Positions 37,714 through 45,807 of a stretch of 49,377 bases of DNA are shown here, in pieces. The DNA is from Rhodococcus yananensis. Its GTDB lineage: Bacteria; Actinomycetota; Actinomycetes; Mycobacteriales; Mycobacteriaceae. The notes beneath the pieces were generated by a model that was not told where the DNA came from, searched no databases, and worked only from the letters and a program-made list of their open reading frames with translations. Position 1 is the stretch's first letter; each line of letters starts with the position of its first letter. The position numbers were made by a program, and so were the translations under genes. The stretch is from the NCBI RefSeq assembly GCF_020515525.1, contig NZ_JAIYEP010000030.1:1-49377 (forward strand), given 5' to 3'.

Positions 37714-38380
37714 CGAGGAAGTCGACACTGCCGGTGTCGTCGACCGCCACGAACCCGAGGTTCGGTGGTTCGACTCCCCAGTCCGCCCACGTGGCGGGGA
37801 TGCTGCCGGACGCGACGAGGACATCACCGGTGCGCAGCACATCGACGTCGACGATCACGGGACGGTCGGTGCCGCGCAGGGTGAGGGTTCCGGTCGCGGT
37901 CACGGAACCCAGCGTGCCGTCGGCGGGCACGGACGCGAGATCCACCGGTTCGGTCAGCACGAACGTGGCCGTCGGGTGGGTCGTCGAGTCCATGACCCGG
38001 TCGCGGAACTGGCCGTCGCGCTGGGAGTTGTCGGTGGTGACATCCGCGACCTGCACCGTGACCTCGGCTTCGGTGAGGATCTGCCCGTCGATGGTCGCGG
38101 TGCCCGACACCCGGTCGGTGCTCCCGACGACGGTGACGTCGGCACCGCGCAGGATCTCGTGGACGGTGTACCCGGCGGCCGTCCGGTTCGGAGCGGATCC
38201 CGCGGTGACGATCCATGCGCCGCCGAGGTCGATCGTCGCGGCCTGCGCGCCGGAGGTGTCGACCGAGGCTGCGGGTGCGTCGTCCTCCGCGATGAACGTC
38301 CCGTACACCCAGGGCGCCACGAAGAATCCCAACAACGCCACGACCACGATCGCGGCGATCGACCACCCTACTTTCCGCAT
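37694..38380 (-). CDS. YceI-like domain protein with N-terminal membrane anchor
   Basis: ATG 38380 gives 228 residues. One TM helix (AAIVVVALLGFFVAPWVYG) lies at the N-terminus and should leave the rest outside the membrane. The remainder fits the YceI lipocalin-like barrel: GAWIVTAGSAPNRTAAGYTV, GSTDRVSGTATIDG, SQRDGQFRDRVMDSTTHPTA, and FVAVDDTGSVDFLVTLEK at the end. YceI proteins bind polyprenyl or isoprenoid lipids. The convergent neighbour acts on lipids, but no direct link is shown. Confidence 0.87.
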   Translation of the reverse strand: MRKVGWSIAAIVVVALLGFFVAPWVYGTFIAEDDAPAASVDTSGAQAATIDLGGAWIVTAGSAPNRTAAGYTVHEILRGADVTVVGSTDRVSGTATIDGQILTEAEVTVQVADVTTDNSQRDGQFRDRVMDSTTHPTATFVLTEPVDLASVPADGTLGSVTATGTLTLRGTDRPVIVDVDVLRTGDVLVASGSIPATWADWGVEPPNLGFVAVDDTGSVDFLVTLEKS

Positions 38381-38394
38381 GCACCGACAGTAGG

Positions 38395-39015
38395 TCAGGT
38401 GGCCGAGGTCATGTCGCGCTGCGCGGCGACCGCGGAGCCGACCCACCGTGTCAGATACCGGCGCATCTCGTCGTCGGTACGCGGCGGATTGCCCGGCGAG
38501 ACGAAGAAGGACAGCATCGTGCGCAACAGGTATTCGACGAGTTCGGAGAGCGCAGCGTCGTCGTATCCGTGGGATTCCCAGTCCACGTCGAATCGCCGGA
38601 TCATCGTCATCCCGAACGCCTGGGCCTCGTCGGAGGTCATGTTCTGCGGCTGCACGTTGGCGTACGAACTCGACAGCAGGATGCCGAGGTGCGGTGTGCG
38701 GCGCACCTCGGCGAGGGTGTAGACCACCGCCTCGACGGTCGCGTCGACCGGATCCTCGATGCCGCGCACCTGCTCGGCGAGTCGATCGAGGAAACCCGAC
38801 ACCGATGCGATCGCCGCGGCCTTCATCAACGCGTCGGCGCTCGGGAAGTAGCGGTAGACGGTCTGCCGGATGACCCCCAGGGATTCGGCGACGTCGGCGA
38901 TCGCGATCGCGGACCCGGTGCGACCGATCAGGTCGACGGCCGCGTCGACGATGCGACGGGTCGCCTCCTCGTCACTGTCGGGCGGACTCCCGCCCCACCC
39001 TCGCCTGCGCGCCAC
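38395..39015 (-). CDS. TetR family transcriptional regulator
   Basis: The 206-residue product starts at GTG 39015. The helix-turn-helix reads IAIADVAESLGVIRQTVYRYF (about 37-57), and the C-terminal part is helical. It is divergent from the ferritin-like hydrolase gene, with a long symmetrical operator-like dyad between them, so this regulator most likely represses both itself and the hydrolase operon. Confidence 0.88.
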   Translation of the reverse strand: MARRRGWGGSPPDSDEEATRRIVDAAVDLIGRTGSAIAIADVAESLGVIRQTVYRYFPSADALMKAAAIASVSGFLDRLAEQVRGIEDPVDATVEAVVYTLAEVRRTPHLGILLSSSYANVQPQNMTSDEAQAFGMTMIRRFDVDWESHGYDDAALSELVEYLLRTMLSFFVSPGNPPRTDDEMRRYLTRWVGSAVAAQRDMTSAT

Positions 39016-39098
39016 TGTCCGATTCCTCCCGGCCGAGTTGCCGACGCTATCACGGTCGCACCGGCCGGGGGTGGGCGCGAACTCGCCACCGAAAAGTC

Positions 39099-39128
39099 AT
39101 CATACAAACCAGACATTCTGTGTATGAT
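39099..39128. promoter_or_regulatory. Divergent operator-promoter of the TetR and hydrolase operons
   Basis: The perfect 8-bp arms ATCATACA (39099-39106) and TGTATGAT (39121-39128) flank 14 bp. Each arm contains a -10-like TATGAT, one on each strand, so a TetR dimer at this dyad would cover both divergent promoters. A nested CAGA-CAT-TCTG lies inside but is off-centre. Confidence 0.7.
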
Positions 39129-39217
39129 CTGTCTCATTGCGGTCCCCGCACGCCCTGACCACGACCGGATCGGCCCGACTCCGAAAGACCCGACTCCGAA
39201 AGACGAGGTACTGCACG

Positions 39218-40153
39218 ATGACCGACCTACACGTCCGCAAGATGGACTTCGCCTTCGAGGACCACGAGGTCCCCTTTCTCTGGAACCCGGAGAACCCGGC
39301 ATTCTCGAGCATGGCCAACGCCGTGTCGTTCCTGGCGATCGGCTTCGAGAAGATGATCGTGAAGATGGTGCTTCAGGCGAAACCGCACTTCACGAACGGA
39401 GACGTGGCCGAGGAGGCCGACGCATTCATGCGTCAGGAGGGGCAGCACTCCACCGCCCATCGGCAACACGTCCGCGGCCTCATCAGGCACTACCCGGGCC
39501 TGCAACAGACCCTCGACGAGGTGATCGGCGCCTACGACGAACTCACCGCCGACACGTCGCTGAACTACCGACTCGCGTACACCGCGGATCTCGAGGCGAC
39601 CTTCACACCGGTGTTCAAGCTGATGCTCGACAACGATGCCGCCCTGTTCCGGCCGGGCGACGACCGCGTCGCGTCACTGTTCATCTGGCACTTCGTGGAG
39701 GAGGTCGAGCACCGCAGTTCCGCCCTGATCCTCTTCGACGACGTCGTCGGCAGCGACGCCTACCGGATGCGGATGGCACCGTCGGTGTTCAAGCACGTCC
39801 TCGACGTCATCAAGATCGCGTGTCGCGGATTCAACGAGCACGTCCCGCTCGAGGAGCGGAAGATCGACGCGATGTCGATGTTCGCCAACTACCGGCGTAA
39901 GCAGAAGCTGCTCAGTGTGATTCCGGGCCTGACGGCCGCAGACCACGGGCCGATGCCGCGCGCGTTCGACGCGCTCCCCCTCGGCGAGCAACTCGTCGCG
40001 CTCGTCGGCATCATTCGGAGTCAGATGCCGAAACACAATCCCGCGCACGAGAACCTGCCCGCGCTGGCCGACCTCTGGTTCGAGCGGTTCGACGCCGGAT
40101 ACGACGTCACCCGCTGGTACACCGCCGACTCGGCCGCGCCCGGGGTGAACTGA
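39218..40153 (+). CDS. Predicted metal-dependent hydrolase (PF10118-type, ferritin-like helical)
   Basis: The 311-residue product starts at ATG 39218. It matches the family of predicted metal-dependent hydrolases (COG3687): FLWNPENPAFSSMANAVSF, FMRQEGQHSTAHRQH, TADLEATFTPVF and FIWHFVEEVEHRSSA. Glu and His residues in EGQH, DLEA and EEVEH have the spacing of a helical-bundle carboxylate-histidine metal site. The reaction is unknown. The stop overlaps the start of the membrane protein by one base (TGATG), so the two are translationally coupled, and a divergent TetR should regulate them. Confidence 0.82.
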   Translation: MTDLHVRKMDFAFEDHEVPFLWNPENPAFSSMANAVSFLAIGFEKMIVKMVLQAKPHFTNGDVAEEADAFMRQEGQHSTAHRQHVRGLIRHYPGLQQTLDEVIGAYDELTADTSLNYRLAYTADLEATFTPVFKLMLDNDAALFRPGDDRVASLFIWHFVEEVEHRSSALILFDDVVGSDAYRMRMAPSVFKHVLDVIKIACRGFNEHVPLEERKIDAMSMFANYRRKQKLLSVIPGLTAADHGPMPRAFDALPLGEQLVALVGIIRSQMPKHNPAHENLPALADLWFERFDAGYDVTRWYTADSAAPGVN

Positions 40154-41310
40154 TGGCGGACCTGTGCACCTCCACGTTCGCCGACCTCGCGACGCGGATG
40201 GGCTTCTCCTGCGACGAGGCGGGCGGTCTCGTGGTCCTCCGCAATCCCTTCGGCCTCGAGAACTGGACACTGCCCGTCCTCGAGGTCACCGTCGTCGTCG
40301 GTGCCGTGCTCGCGCTGATCCACGCGATCATCCGGATGCGTCGCCACGGCGACCCCACCAATCTGGTGCTGTGGTTCGGCGCCTGCGCCTACCTGTTCAT
40401 CATCGAGCCGCCGCTGTACTTCCCGGCCGCGTTCGGAATCGAGCAGCACGTCGACACGATGTTCGCGCACAACCTGTTCACGGTCGAATTCCTGTGGGGC
40501 AGACTGCCTCTGTACATCGTCGCGATCTACCCGTTGATGGCGACCCTCGCGTTCGGCATCGTCCGGATGCTGGGTGTGTTCCGGCAGTACGGGACGATCG
40601 CCGGTGCGGTGTGCGTGGGATTCGTCCATCACGCGTTCTACGAGATCTTCGATCACCTCGGTCCTCAGCTGCGGTGGTGGGAGTGGTCGCTCGAGAACCC
40701 CATCAACCAGCCGTTCTTCGATGCCGTGCCGCTGCCGAGCGTGGTGGTGTTCGCGGCGCTGTGGCCGATGTCGTTGGCGCTGTGCGTCCAGTTCTTCGTC
40801 GGCCGGCACGTCGATCGCGGCGTCCGCTTCACCGGTCTCGAATTGGTGTGGCGCACCGTCGTCATCGGTGTGCTCGCGTCCGTCGGCACCTTCGTCCTAC
40901 CGCTGCCCGCCACCGTGTTCGGGATGGGCAGCGACACCGTCCGCGGATTCCTGTACGCGACAGAGCTCGTGGTGCTGTCCGCGGCAGCCGTATGGATCCT
41001 GGTACGGCAGTGGTCGCGGCTGCGGAGCGACGGCGCCGAGCCACCCGGCTACACCGATGTGTTCGTGCAGCGGTACGCCATCGTGTATCTGGCGGTCATG
41101 GCGGCGCTGTGGATCGCGGCGCTACCGGCGTTCTTCGGCGCGGTCGACGGCTGGACCGAGAACGGCGACCCCATCGGGAACCTCTGGTACACCCTGGCGT
41201 GTTTCGTGGTCGCGATCGCGTCCGTGGTCGCGACGTTCACGGTGCCGCGCGCGGCACGGACGCGCGACGTCGACACACCGGATGTGCGTGAGGCGACGTC
41301 CGCCACCTGA
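40153..41310 (+). CDS. Polytopic membrane protein coupled to the metal-dependent hydrolase
   Basis: The 385-residue product starts at ATG 40153, overlapping the previous stop. About nine TM helices are visible, starting LPVLEVTVVVGAVLALIHAII. Conserved-looking polar residues sit in or near the helices (FIIEPPLYFP, FVHHAFYEIFDHLGPQLRWW). I do not recognise a characterised family. The tight coupling suggests that it is a membrane partner of the hydrolase, or makes or handles its substrate. A terminator follows. Confidence 0.75.
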   Translation: MADLCTSTFADLATRMGFSCDEAGGLVVLRNPFGLENWTLPVLEVTVVVGAVLALIHAIIRMRRHGDPTNLVLWFGACAYLFIIEPPLYFPAAFGIEQHVDTMFAHNLFTVEFLWGRLPLYIVAIYPLMATLAFGIVRMLGVFRQYGTIAGAVCVGFVHHAFYEIFDHLGPQLRWWEWSLENPINQPFFDAVPLPSVVVFAALWPMSLALCVQFFVGRHVDRGVRFTGLELVWRTVVIGVLASVGTFVLPLPATVFGMGSDTVRGFLYATELVVLSAAAVWILVRQWSRLRSDGAEPPGYTDVFVQRYAIVYLAVMAALWIAALPAFFGAVDGWTENGDPIGNLWYTLACFVVAIASVVATFTVPRAARTRDVDTPDVREATSAT

Positions 41311-41327
41311 CGCACGATGCCTTCCCC

Positions 41328-41361
41328 GTCGGGGCCGAGCCGCGTACGGTTCGGCCCCGAC
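41328..41361. terminator. Bidirectional hairpin terminator between convergent genes
   Basis: GTCGGGGCCGA and TCGGCCCCGAC pair over 11 bp and extend inward with GCC/GGT-type pairs around a CGTA loop. It lies between the membrane protein and the MFS gene. Confidence 0.7.
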
Positions 41362-41365
41362 CCCG

Positions 41366-42919
41366 TCACCGGCCCCGATCGTTGCCGGAGGTGCGGGGAC
41401 GCAGGACCGTCCACGCCACGGCCGCGGCGGCGAGCGCCAGAATCGCGCCGATCCCCGCGGTGGCGGTCACGCCGCTGTCGAAGGCCTCCCCTGCCGCGGC
41501 GAGCAACGACGACGCCTGATCCGCCGGGAGTCCCTCCGCAACCGCGTGTGCGCCCCCGAGCGTGTCCCGTGCCGTCGCCTCGGCATCGGCGTCCAGCCCG
41601 GCGGGCAGAACGAGGTTCGCGGCGTACGAGGCGGTGAGGATCGAGCCGAGCACCGCGGTGCCCAGCACGGCACCCATCTCGTATGCCGTCTCCGACACCG
41701 CCGATGCCGCGCCCGCCTTCTCCGCGGGGGCACTCGAGACGATCAGGTCGTTCGAGAGGGTCTCGGTGGCACCGATCCCCGCGCCGAGGAGCACGAACGC
41801 CACGATGATCGGTGTCAGCGCCGTCGGCGACGCGCACACGAGGACCACCGTGTAGGCGGTCGCCGACAGCAGCAGCCCGGCGACGATGATCGTCGACGGC
41901 CGCAACCAGCGAACGAGTGGAACGACGGCCAGACCGGAGACGACCATCACCGCAAGACCCGGTACCAGAGCCGTCCCCGCCCGCATCGGTCCGAGCCCGA
42001 TGACGAGCTGCAGGTGTTGCGACACGAAGAACAGGAATCCGACGAGCGAGAACACCGACAGCAGATTGACCGCCACCGCCCCGGAGAACACGCGGACGGT
42101 GAAGAGTCGCACGTCGAGCATCGGGTCGGGCCGTCGCAGCTGCCGCCGCACGAACAGGACCGTCGCCGTCACCGCGACCAGCGCGGGCACCACGGTCTGT
42201 ACCGCCGACCCGCCGTGCGCGAGATTCTTGATCGCGTAGGCGACCGGTGCCAGCGCGAGCATCGACAACGCGATGCTCACCACGTCGATGCGTCCGGGAG
42301 CGGGATCCTTCGACTCCGGCACGAAGATGGGGGCGAGGACGAGCAGCGGCACCAGGACCGGCACGGCCAGCAGGAACACCGAACCCCACCAGGCGTGTTC
42401 GAGCAGGAATCCGCCGACGATCGGGCCGAGTGCGGCACCCGCGGCGAAACAGGACGCCCACACCGCGATCGCGAGGCGACGCTGGTCGGGGTCGTGGAAG
42501 ATGTTGCGCAGCAACGACAGCGTCGACGGCATGAGCATCGCACCGAAGATGCCGAGCGCCGCCCGGGCGACGATCAACCAGGCCGCGGATGGTGCGTAGG
42601 CCGCGAGCACCGACACTGCGGCGAATCCGGTGGCGCCGATGAGCAGCAGTCGACGACGACCGATGCGGTCACCGAGGCTCCCCATCGCGACGAGCAACCC
42701 GGCGAGGACGAGCGGATAGACGTCGACGATCCAGAGTTGCTGGGCGCCGCTCGGTTGCAGCGCTTCGGCGATTCCGGGCACTGCGAACGCGAGGACGGTG
42801 TTGTCGACGGACACGAGCAGCACCGGAAGCATCAGGACGACCAGGGCGGCCCAGTGTCGCGGTCCCGCGGCCGCGCCGGCAACGGTCCGATCGGAGGTCG
42901 TGAGGTGTGCGCTGGTCAC
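41366..42919 (-). CDS. MFS drug exporter (DHA2/EmrB-QacA family)
   Basis: The 517-residue product starts at GTG 42919. The size and about 14 TM helices fit the DHA2 branch. Motif A reads GSLGDRIGRRRLLLIGATGF, with SVDNTVLAFAVPGI in TM1 and the antiporter motif C-like ALGPIVGGFLLEHAWWGSVF in TM5. These proteins expel cationic or hydrophobic drugs by proton antiport. The divergent TetR gene at 43008 is the expected regulator. Confidence 0.93.
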   Translation of the reverse strand: MTSAHLTTSDRTVAGAAAGPRHWAALVVLMLPVLLVSVDNTVLAFAVPGIAEALQPSGAQQLWIVDVYPLVLAGLLVAMGSLGDRIGRRRLLLIGATGFAAVSVLAAYAPSAAWLIVARAALGIFGAMLMPSTLSLLRNIFHDPDQRRLAIAVWASCFAAGAALGPIVGGFLLEHAWWGSVFLLAVPVLVPLLVLAPIFVPESKDPAPGRIDVVSIALSMLALAPVAYAIKNLAHGGSAVQTVVPALVAVTATVLFVRRQLRRPDPMLDVRLFTVRVFSGAVAVNLLSVFSLVGFLFFVSQHLQLVIGLGPMRAGTALVPGLAVMVVSGLAVVPLVRWLRPSTIIVAGLLLSATAYTVVLVCASPTALTPIIVAFVLLGAGIGATETLSNDLIVSSAPAEKAGAASAVSETAYEMGAVLGTAVLGSILTASYAANLVLPAGLDADAEATARDTLGGAHAVAEGLPADQASSLLAAAGEAFDSGVTATAGIGAILALAAAAVAWTVLRPRTSGNDRGR

Positions 42920-42955
42920 GGTTATCGCGCTTTCGGTGTCGTACGGATCGAACCC

Positions 42956-42989
42956 TCGTTACTGTACCAGCTGGACGGTATAGTAACGA
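42956..42989. promoter_or_regulatory. 34-bp inverted repeat operator between MFS and TetR genes
   Basis: The left arm TCGTTACTGTACC (42956-42968) and right arm GGTATAGTAACGA (42977-42989) are complementary at 12 of 13 positions around an 8-bp centre. It occupies the middle of the 88-bp divergent gap. It very likely binds the TetR protein encoded at 43008 and represses both genes. Confidence 0.85.
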
Positions 42990-43007
42990 CGGTAATATCA
43001 TCGGCCC

Positions 43008-43541
43008 GTGCCACCACCTCCCGCCGCCCGCGCCAAACTCCTCGACGCCTTCGTGACGATCCTGCTCGAGCAGGGCGAACGCGCCGCCACCCTGGACGCC
43101 GTGGCCGCGGCCGCCGGCGTCTCCAAGGGCGGACTGCTCTACCACTTCCCGTCGAAGGACGCTCTCGTCGAAGCATTGTGCGTACGCGTCGAGGAACTCG
43201 CGGCCGCCGACGCCCGGCAGATGCGCGAGGCACCCGAAGGTCCCGTCGAGTACTACATCCGCACGTCCGTCTACGCCGACACCCCCATCGACCGGACCAT
43301 CGTCGCCGTCACCCGCCTCAGCCAGGACGCCGACACCCGCGCCCGAGAGGCCCTCGCCCACATCCACCGCACCTGGCTCGATGTTCTCGTCGACACCATC
43401 GACGACCCCGTCACGGCCCGTGCCGTGATGCTCATCGGCGACGGGCTCTACTTCAACGCCGCACTGTCGGGCACACCCGACTCGACCCCCCGCGACGTCG
43501 ACGATCTACTCACGGTCGTGCAGCGGATGATCGACGGATAA
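43008..43541 (+). CDS. TetR family regulator of the MFS exporter
   Basis: The 177-residue product starts at GTG 43008. The helix-turn-helix is ATLDAVAAAAGVSKGGLLYHF (about 27-47), and a TetR_C-type helical domain follows. The short length and KGGLLYHFPSKDALVEAL resemble efflux-linked TetR proteins. It is divergent from the MFS exporter across the 34-bp dyad. No ribosome-binding site is evident, and TATCAT at 42995-43000 may be a -10 of a near-leaderless transcript. Confidence 0.9.
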   Translation: MPPPPAARAKLLDAFVTILLEQGERAATLDAVAAAAGVSKGGLLYHFPSKDALVEALCVRVEELAAADARQMREAPEGPVEYYIRTSVYADTPIDRTIVAVTRLSQDADTRAREALAHIHRTWLDVLVDTIDDPVTARAVMLIGDGLYFNAALSGTPDSTPRDVDDLLTVVQRMIDG

Positions 43542-43557
43542 CCGTCGGAAACGAAGA

Positions 43558-43589
43558 AGTCCCCCACCTGTGTGAACAGGTGGGGGACT
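43558..43589. terminator. Bidirectional terminator between TetR and tRNA-Ser genes
   Basis: A perfect 14-bp stem (AGTCCCCCACCTGT with ACAGGTGGGGGACT) and GTGA loop stands between convergent transcripts. AAGAAG precedes it on the plus strand, giving a short U-rich run for the minus-strand transcript. Confidence 0.85.
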
Positions 43590-43591
43590 CG

Positions 43592-43682
43592 TGGCGGTGG
43601 CGGTGGGATTTGAACCCACGGACGGGGGTTACCCGTCACACGCTTTCGAGGCGTGCTCCTTAGGCCGCTCGGACACGCCACC
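43592..43682 (-). tRNA. tRNA-Ser (anticodon CGA)
   Basis: On the minus strand GGTGGCG pairs with CGCCACC, followed by G and an encoded CCA. The T arm is GTGGGTTCAAATCCCAC. The anticodon loop CTCGAAA gives CGA (codon UCG), and a long variable arm (GTGACGGGTAACCCCCGTCC region) confirms serine. Confidence 0.95.
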
Positions 43683-43728
43683 GCTAGAAGACTTTACCGG
43701 ATCGGGTGGCTGTACCGAAATCGCCTGG

Positions 43729-44241
43729 TCACGACCCGATGGGCGGTGTGCGCTGGTCGCGGAAGAACTCTTCGAGCACCGCCGCGCACTCGCCCTCGAG
43801 CACACCCCCTCGAACCTGGGGTCGATGGGTGAGCCGGCGGTCGCGCACGACGTCCCACAGCGACCCCACAGCACCGGTCTTGGGCTCCCACGCACCGAAC
43901 ACCACTCTCGAAACCCGGGCGAGCACGAGCGCTCCCGCACACATCGTGCACGGCTCCAGCGTCACCGCGAGCGTCGTTTCCTCGAGTCGCCAGCCGTCTC
44001 CGTACACCCGTGCGGCCGCCCGCAACGCCAGCACCTCGGCGTGTGCCGTCGGGTCCCCCGTGGCCTCCCGCGAGTTCGCGGCCCGTGCCAGCACCGTCCC
44101 GTCGGGCGCGAACACCACCGCCCCCACCGGAACGTCCCCGGCGGGTGCCGCGGCCGCAGCCTCCAACGCGACGCGGATCAGAGCTTCGTCGTCCCGGAGG
44201 CCGCGGCCGTTCCGGACGACTCCGTCGCCGCGCAGAACCAT
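43729..44241 (-). CDS. tadA: tRNA(Arg) adenosine-34 deaminase
   Basis: The 170-residue product starts at ATG 44241. The cytidine-deaminase-fold zinc motifs are intact: HAE (His67, Glu69) and PCTMC (Cys98, Cys101). TadA converts A34 of tRNA-Arg(ACG) to inosine. The gene directly follows the associated-protein gene (stop codon and start adjacent), as in mycobacteria (Rv3752c-Rv3753c). Confidence 0.95.
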   Translation of the reverse strand: MVLRGDGVVRNGRGLRDDEALIRVALEAAAAAPAGDVPVGAVVFAPDGTVLARAANSREATGDPTAHAEVLALRAAARVYGDGWRLEETTLAVTLEPCTMCAGALVLARVSRVVFGAWEPKTGAVGSLWDVVRDRRLTHRPQVRGGVLEGECAAVLEEFFRDQRTPPIGS

Positions 44242-44796
44242 CTAGCGCAGCTTGTCCAGGGTCGCGCCCAACACGTCGTCGAATCCGAGGCGCTGCGCGA
44301 TCTCCTCGAACTGCTCGTCCGGGTACAGGTCGGTCTCCGACAGGATCACCGACAGCACCGGCTCCGGCAAACCCATGTCGGCGAGGATCGCGAGGTCGCC
44401 CTCCTCCCACGGCTCCACATCGTCCAGATCGTCGGGGTCGATGTCGGGAATGTCGATGTTGAGGGCGTCCAGAACGTCGGCGGCGATGTCGTAGTCGACG
44501 GCCATCGTCGCGTCCGACAGCAGCAGCTGCGCCCCCGCCGGTGCGGGGCGCACGATGACGAAGAACTCGTCGTCCACGTTCAACAGCCCGAACACCGCAC
44601 CGGAACTCCGGAGTTCCCGCAGTTCCGTCTCGGCCGTCTCCAGGCTCACCAGCGCGCCCGCTGTCAGCGGCCGGCACTTCCAACGGCCGTCCTCACGCGT
44701 CACGGCGACCGCGAACCCCTCGAGGTCCCCGGCCGAACTCGCGGCGGGGTTCGTCGTCACGGACGACCTCGCCTTCCCTACACCCTGTGCAGCCAT
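44242..44796 (-). CDS. tRNA adenosine deaminase-associated protein
   Basis: ATG 44796 gives 184 residues; an upstream in-frame start at 44853 would extend into the tyrA promoter. The sequence is acidic, with no catalytic motif (DIPDIDPDDLDDVEPWEEGD near residues 120-140). It is conserved next to tadA across Mycobacteriales, which gives the name. A role in TadA function or tRNA binding is presumed, not shown. It is translated immediately before tadA. Confidence 0.85.
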   Translation of the reverse strand: MAAQGVGKARSSVTTNPAASSAGDLEGFAVAVTREDGRWKCRPLTAGALVSLETAETELRELRSSGAVFGLLNVDDEFFVIVRPAPAGAQLLLSDATMAVDYDIAADVLDALNIDIPDIDPDDLDDVEPWEEGDLAILADMGLPEPVLSVILSETDLYPDEQFEEIAQRLGFDDVLGATLDKLR

Positions 44797-44862
44797 GCGC
44801 GCAACGGTAGTCGGCTCGGTGCCGGGAAAGAAGTCCGGCGCCGAATGTGTCAACCTGATTCG

Positions 44863-45807
44863 GTGCCCACATCCGACTGCACCACCCCGATCTGTGTTCT
44901 CGGCCTCGGTCTGATCGGCGGATCCGTGCTGCGTGCCGCCGTCGCCGCCGGCCGCCGCGCGTGGGGCTACAACCGATCACCCCGGGTCGTCGACGACGCC
45001 GTCGGCGACGGATTCGATGCATCCACCGACCTCGTCGCCGCACTGCGACGAGCCGAGTCGGAGCGGGCGCTCGTCGTCGTCGCGGTGCCGATGCCCGCCG
45101 TCGACACGGTGCTGTCCGCCATCGCCGAACACGCCCCGAACACCACCGTCACCGACGTGGTGAGCATCAAGGCCGAGGTCGCCGCCGCGGTCGCTGCACA
45201 CGGATTGTCGGGCCGGTTCGTGGGCGGACACCCGATGGCGGGCACTGCCGAGTCCGGGTGGTCGGCCGGCACCGCCGATCTGTTCCGCGACGCGGTGTGG
45301 GTGGTGGCCGTCGACGACGGAACGAACCCCGACGCCTGGCTGCAGGTCGCCGACCTCGCACTCGACTGCGGGGCCGTGGTCGTCCCCGCGGAATCCCGTG
45401 AACACGACGCGGCCGTCGCGCGGATCTCCCACCTCCCGCACATCCTCGCCGAGGCGCTCGCCCTGTCGGGAGCCGCCGGCGGTGATCTCGCTCTGGGGCT
45501 GGCCGCCGGATCGTTCCGCGACGGAACCCGCGTGGCGGGAACGGCACCCGCACTCGTCGACGCGATGTGTGAAGGCAACGGTCCGGCGCTCCTCACCGCC
45601 CTCGACGAAACCCTCGACGTCCTGAACGCAGCTCGCGAACAGCTCGCCGCCGGCAGCACACGCGAACTCACGCGGGCGGGGCACGAAGCGCGGCGACGGT
45701 ACGAACAGCGGCAGCGGCACCCGATCGAAGGCGTCGTGCCGGGCGACGACGGCTGGCTGACGAAGATGCGCGATGCCGGTCGGCGGGGCGAGGTGTGGAC
45801 GCGTTGA
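44863..45807 (+). CDS. tyrA: Prephenate dehydrogenase
   Basis: GTG 44863 is the only start after an in-frame TGA at 44855, giving 314 residues. The Rossmann motif GLGLIGGS (14-21) and the prephenate-site pattern GGHPMAGTAESGW are clear, followed by the helical C-terminal domain. The enzyme decarboxylates prephenate oxidatively to 4-hydroxyphenylpyruvate in tyrosine synthesis. No ACT domain follows, so allosteric control may be weak. The end overlaps the amidase start by 13 bp. Confidence 0.93.
   Translation: MPTSDCTTPICVLGLGLIGGSVLRAAVAAGRRAWGYNRSPRVVDDAVGDGFDASTDLVAALRRAESERALVVVAVPMPAVDTVLSAIAEHAPNTTVTDVVSIKAEVAAAVAAHGLSGRFVGGHPMAGTAESGWSAGTADLFRDAVWVVAVDDGTNPDAWLQVADLALDCGAVVVPAESREHDAAVARISHLPHILAEALALSGAAGGDLALGLAAGSFRDGTRVAGTAPALVDAMCEGNGPALLTALDETLDVLNAAREQLAAGSTRELTRAGHEARRRYEQRQRHPIEGVVPGDDGWLTKMRDAGRRGEVWTR

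Noticed and set aside
39107-39120. Inner palindrome CAGA-CAT-TCTG as the main operator
   Set aside because: Its centre is off by 1.5 bp from the outer arms, which match better and carry both -10 elements.
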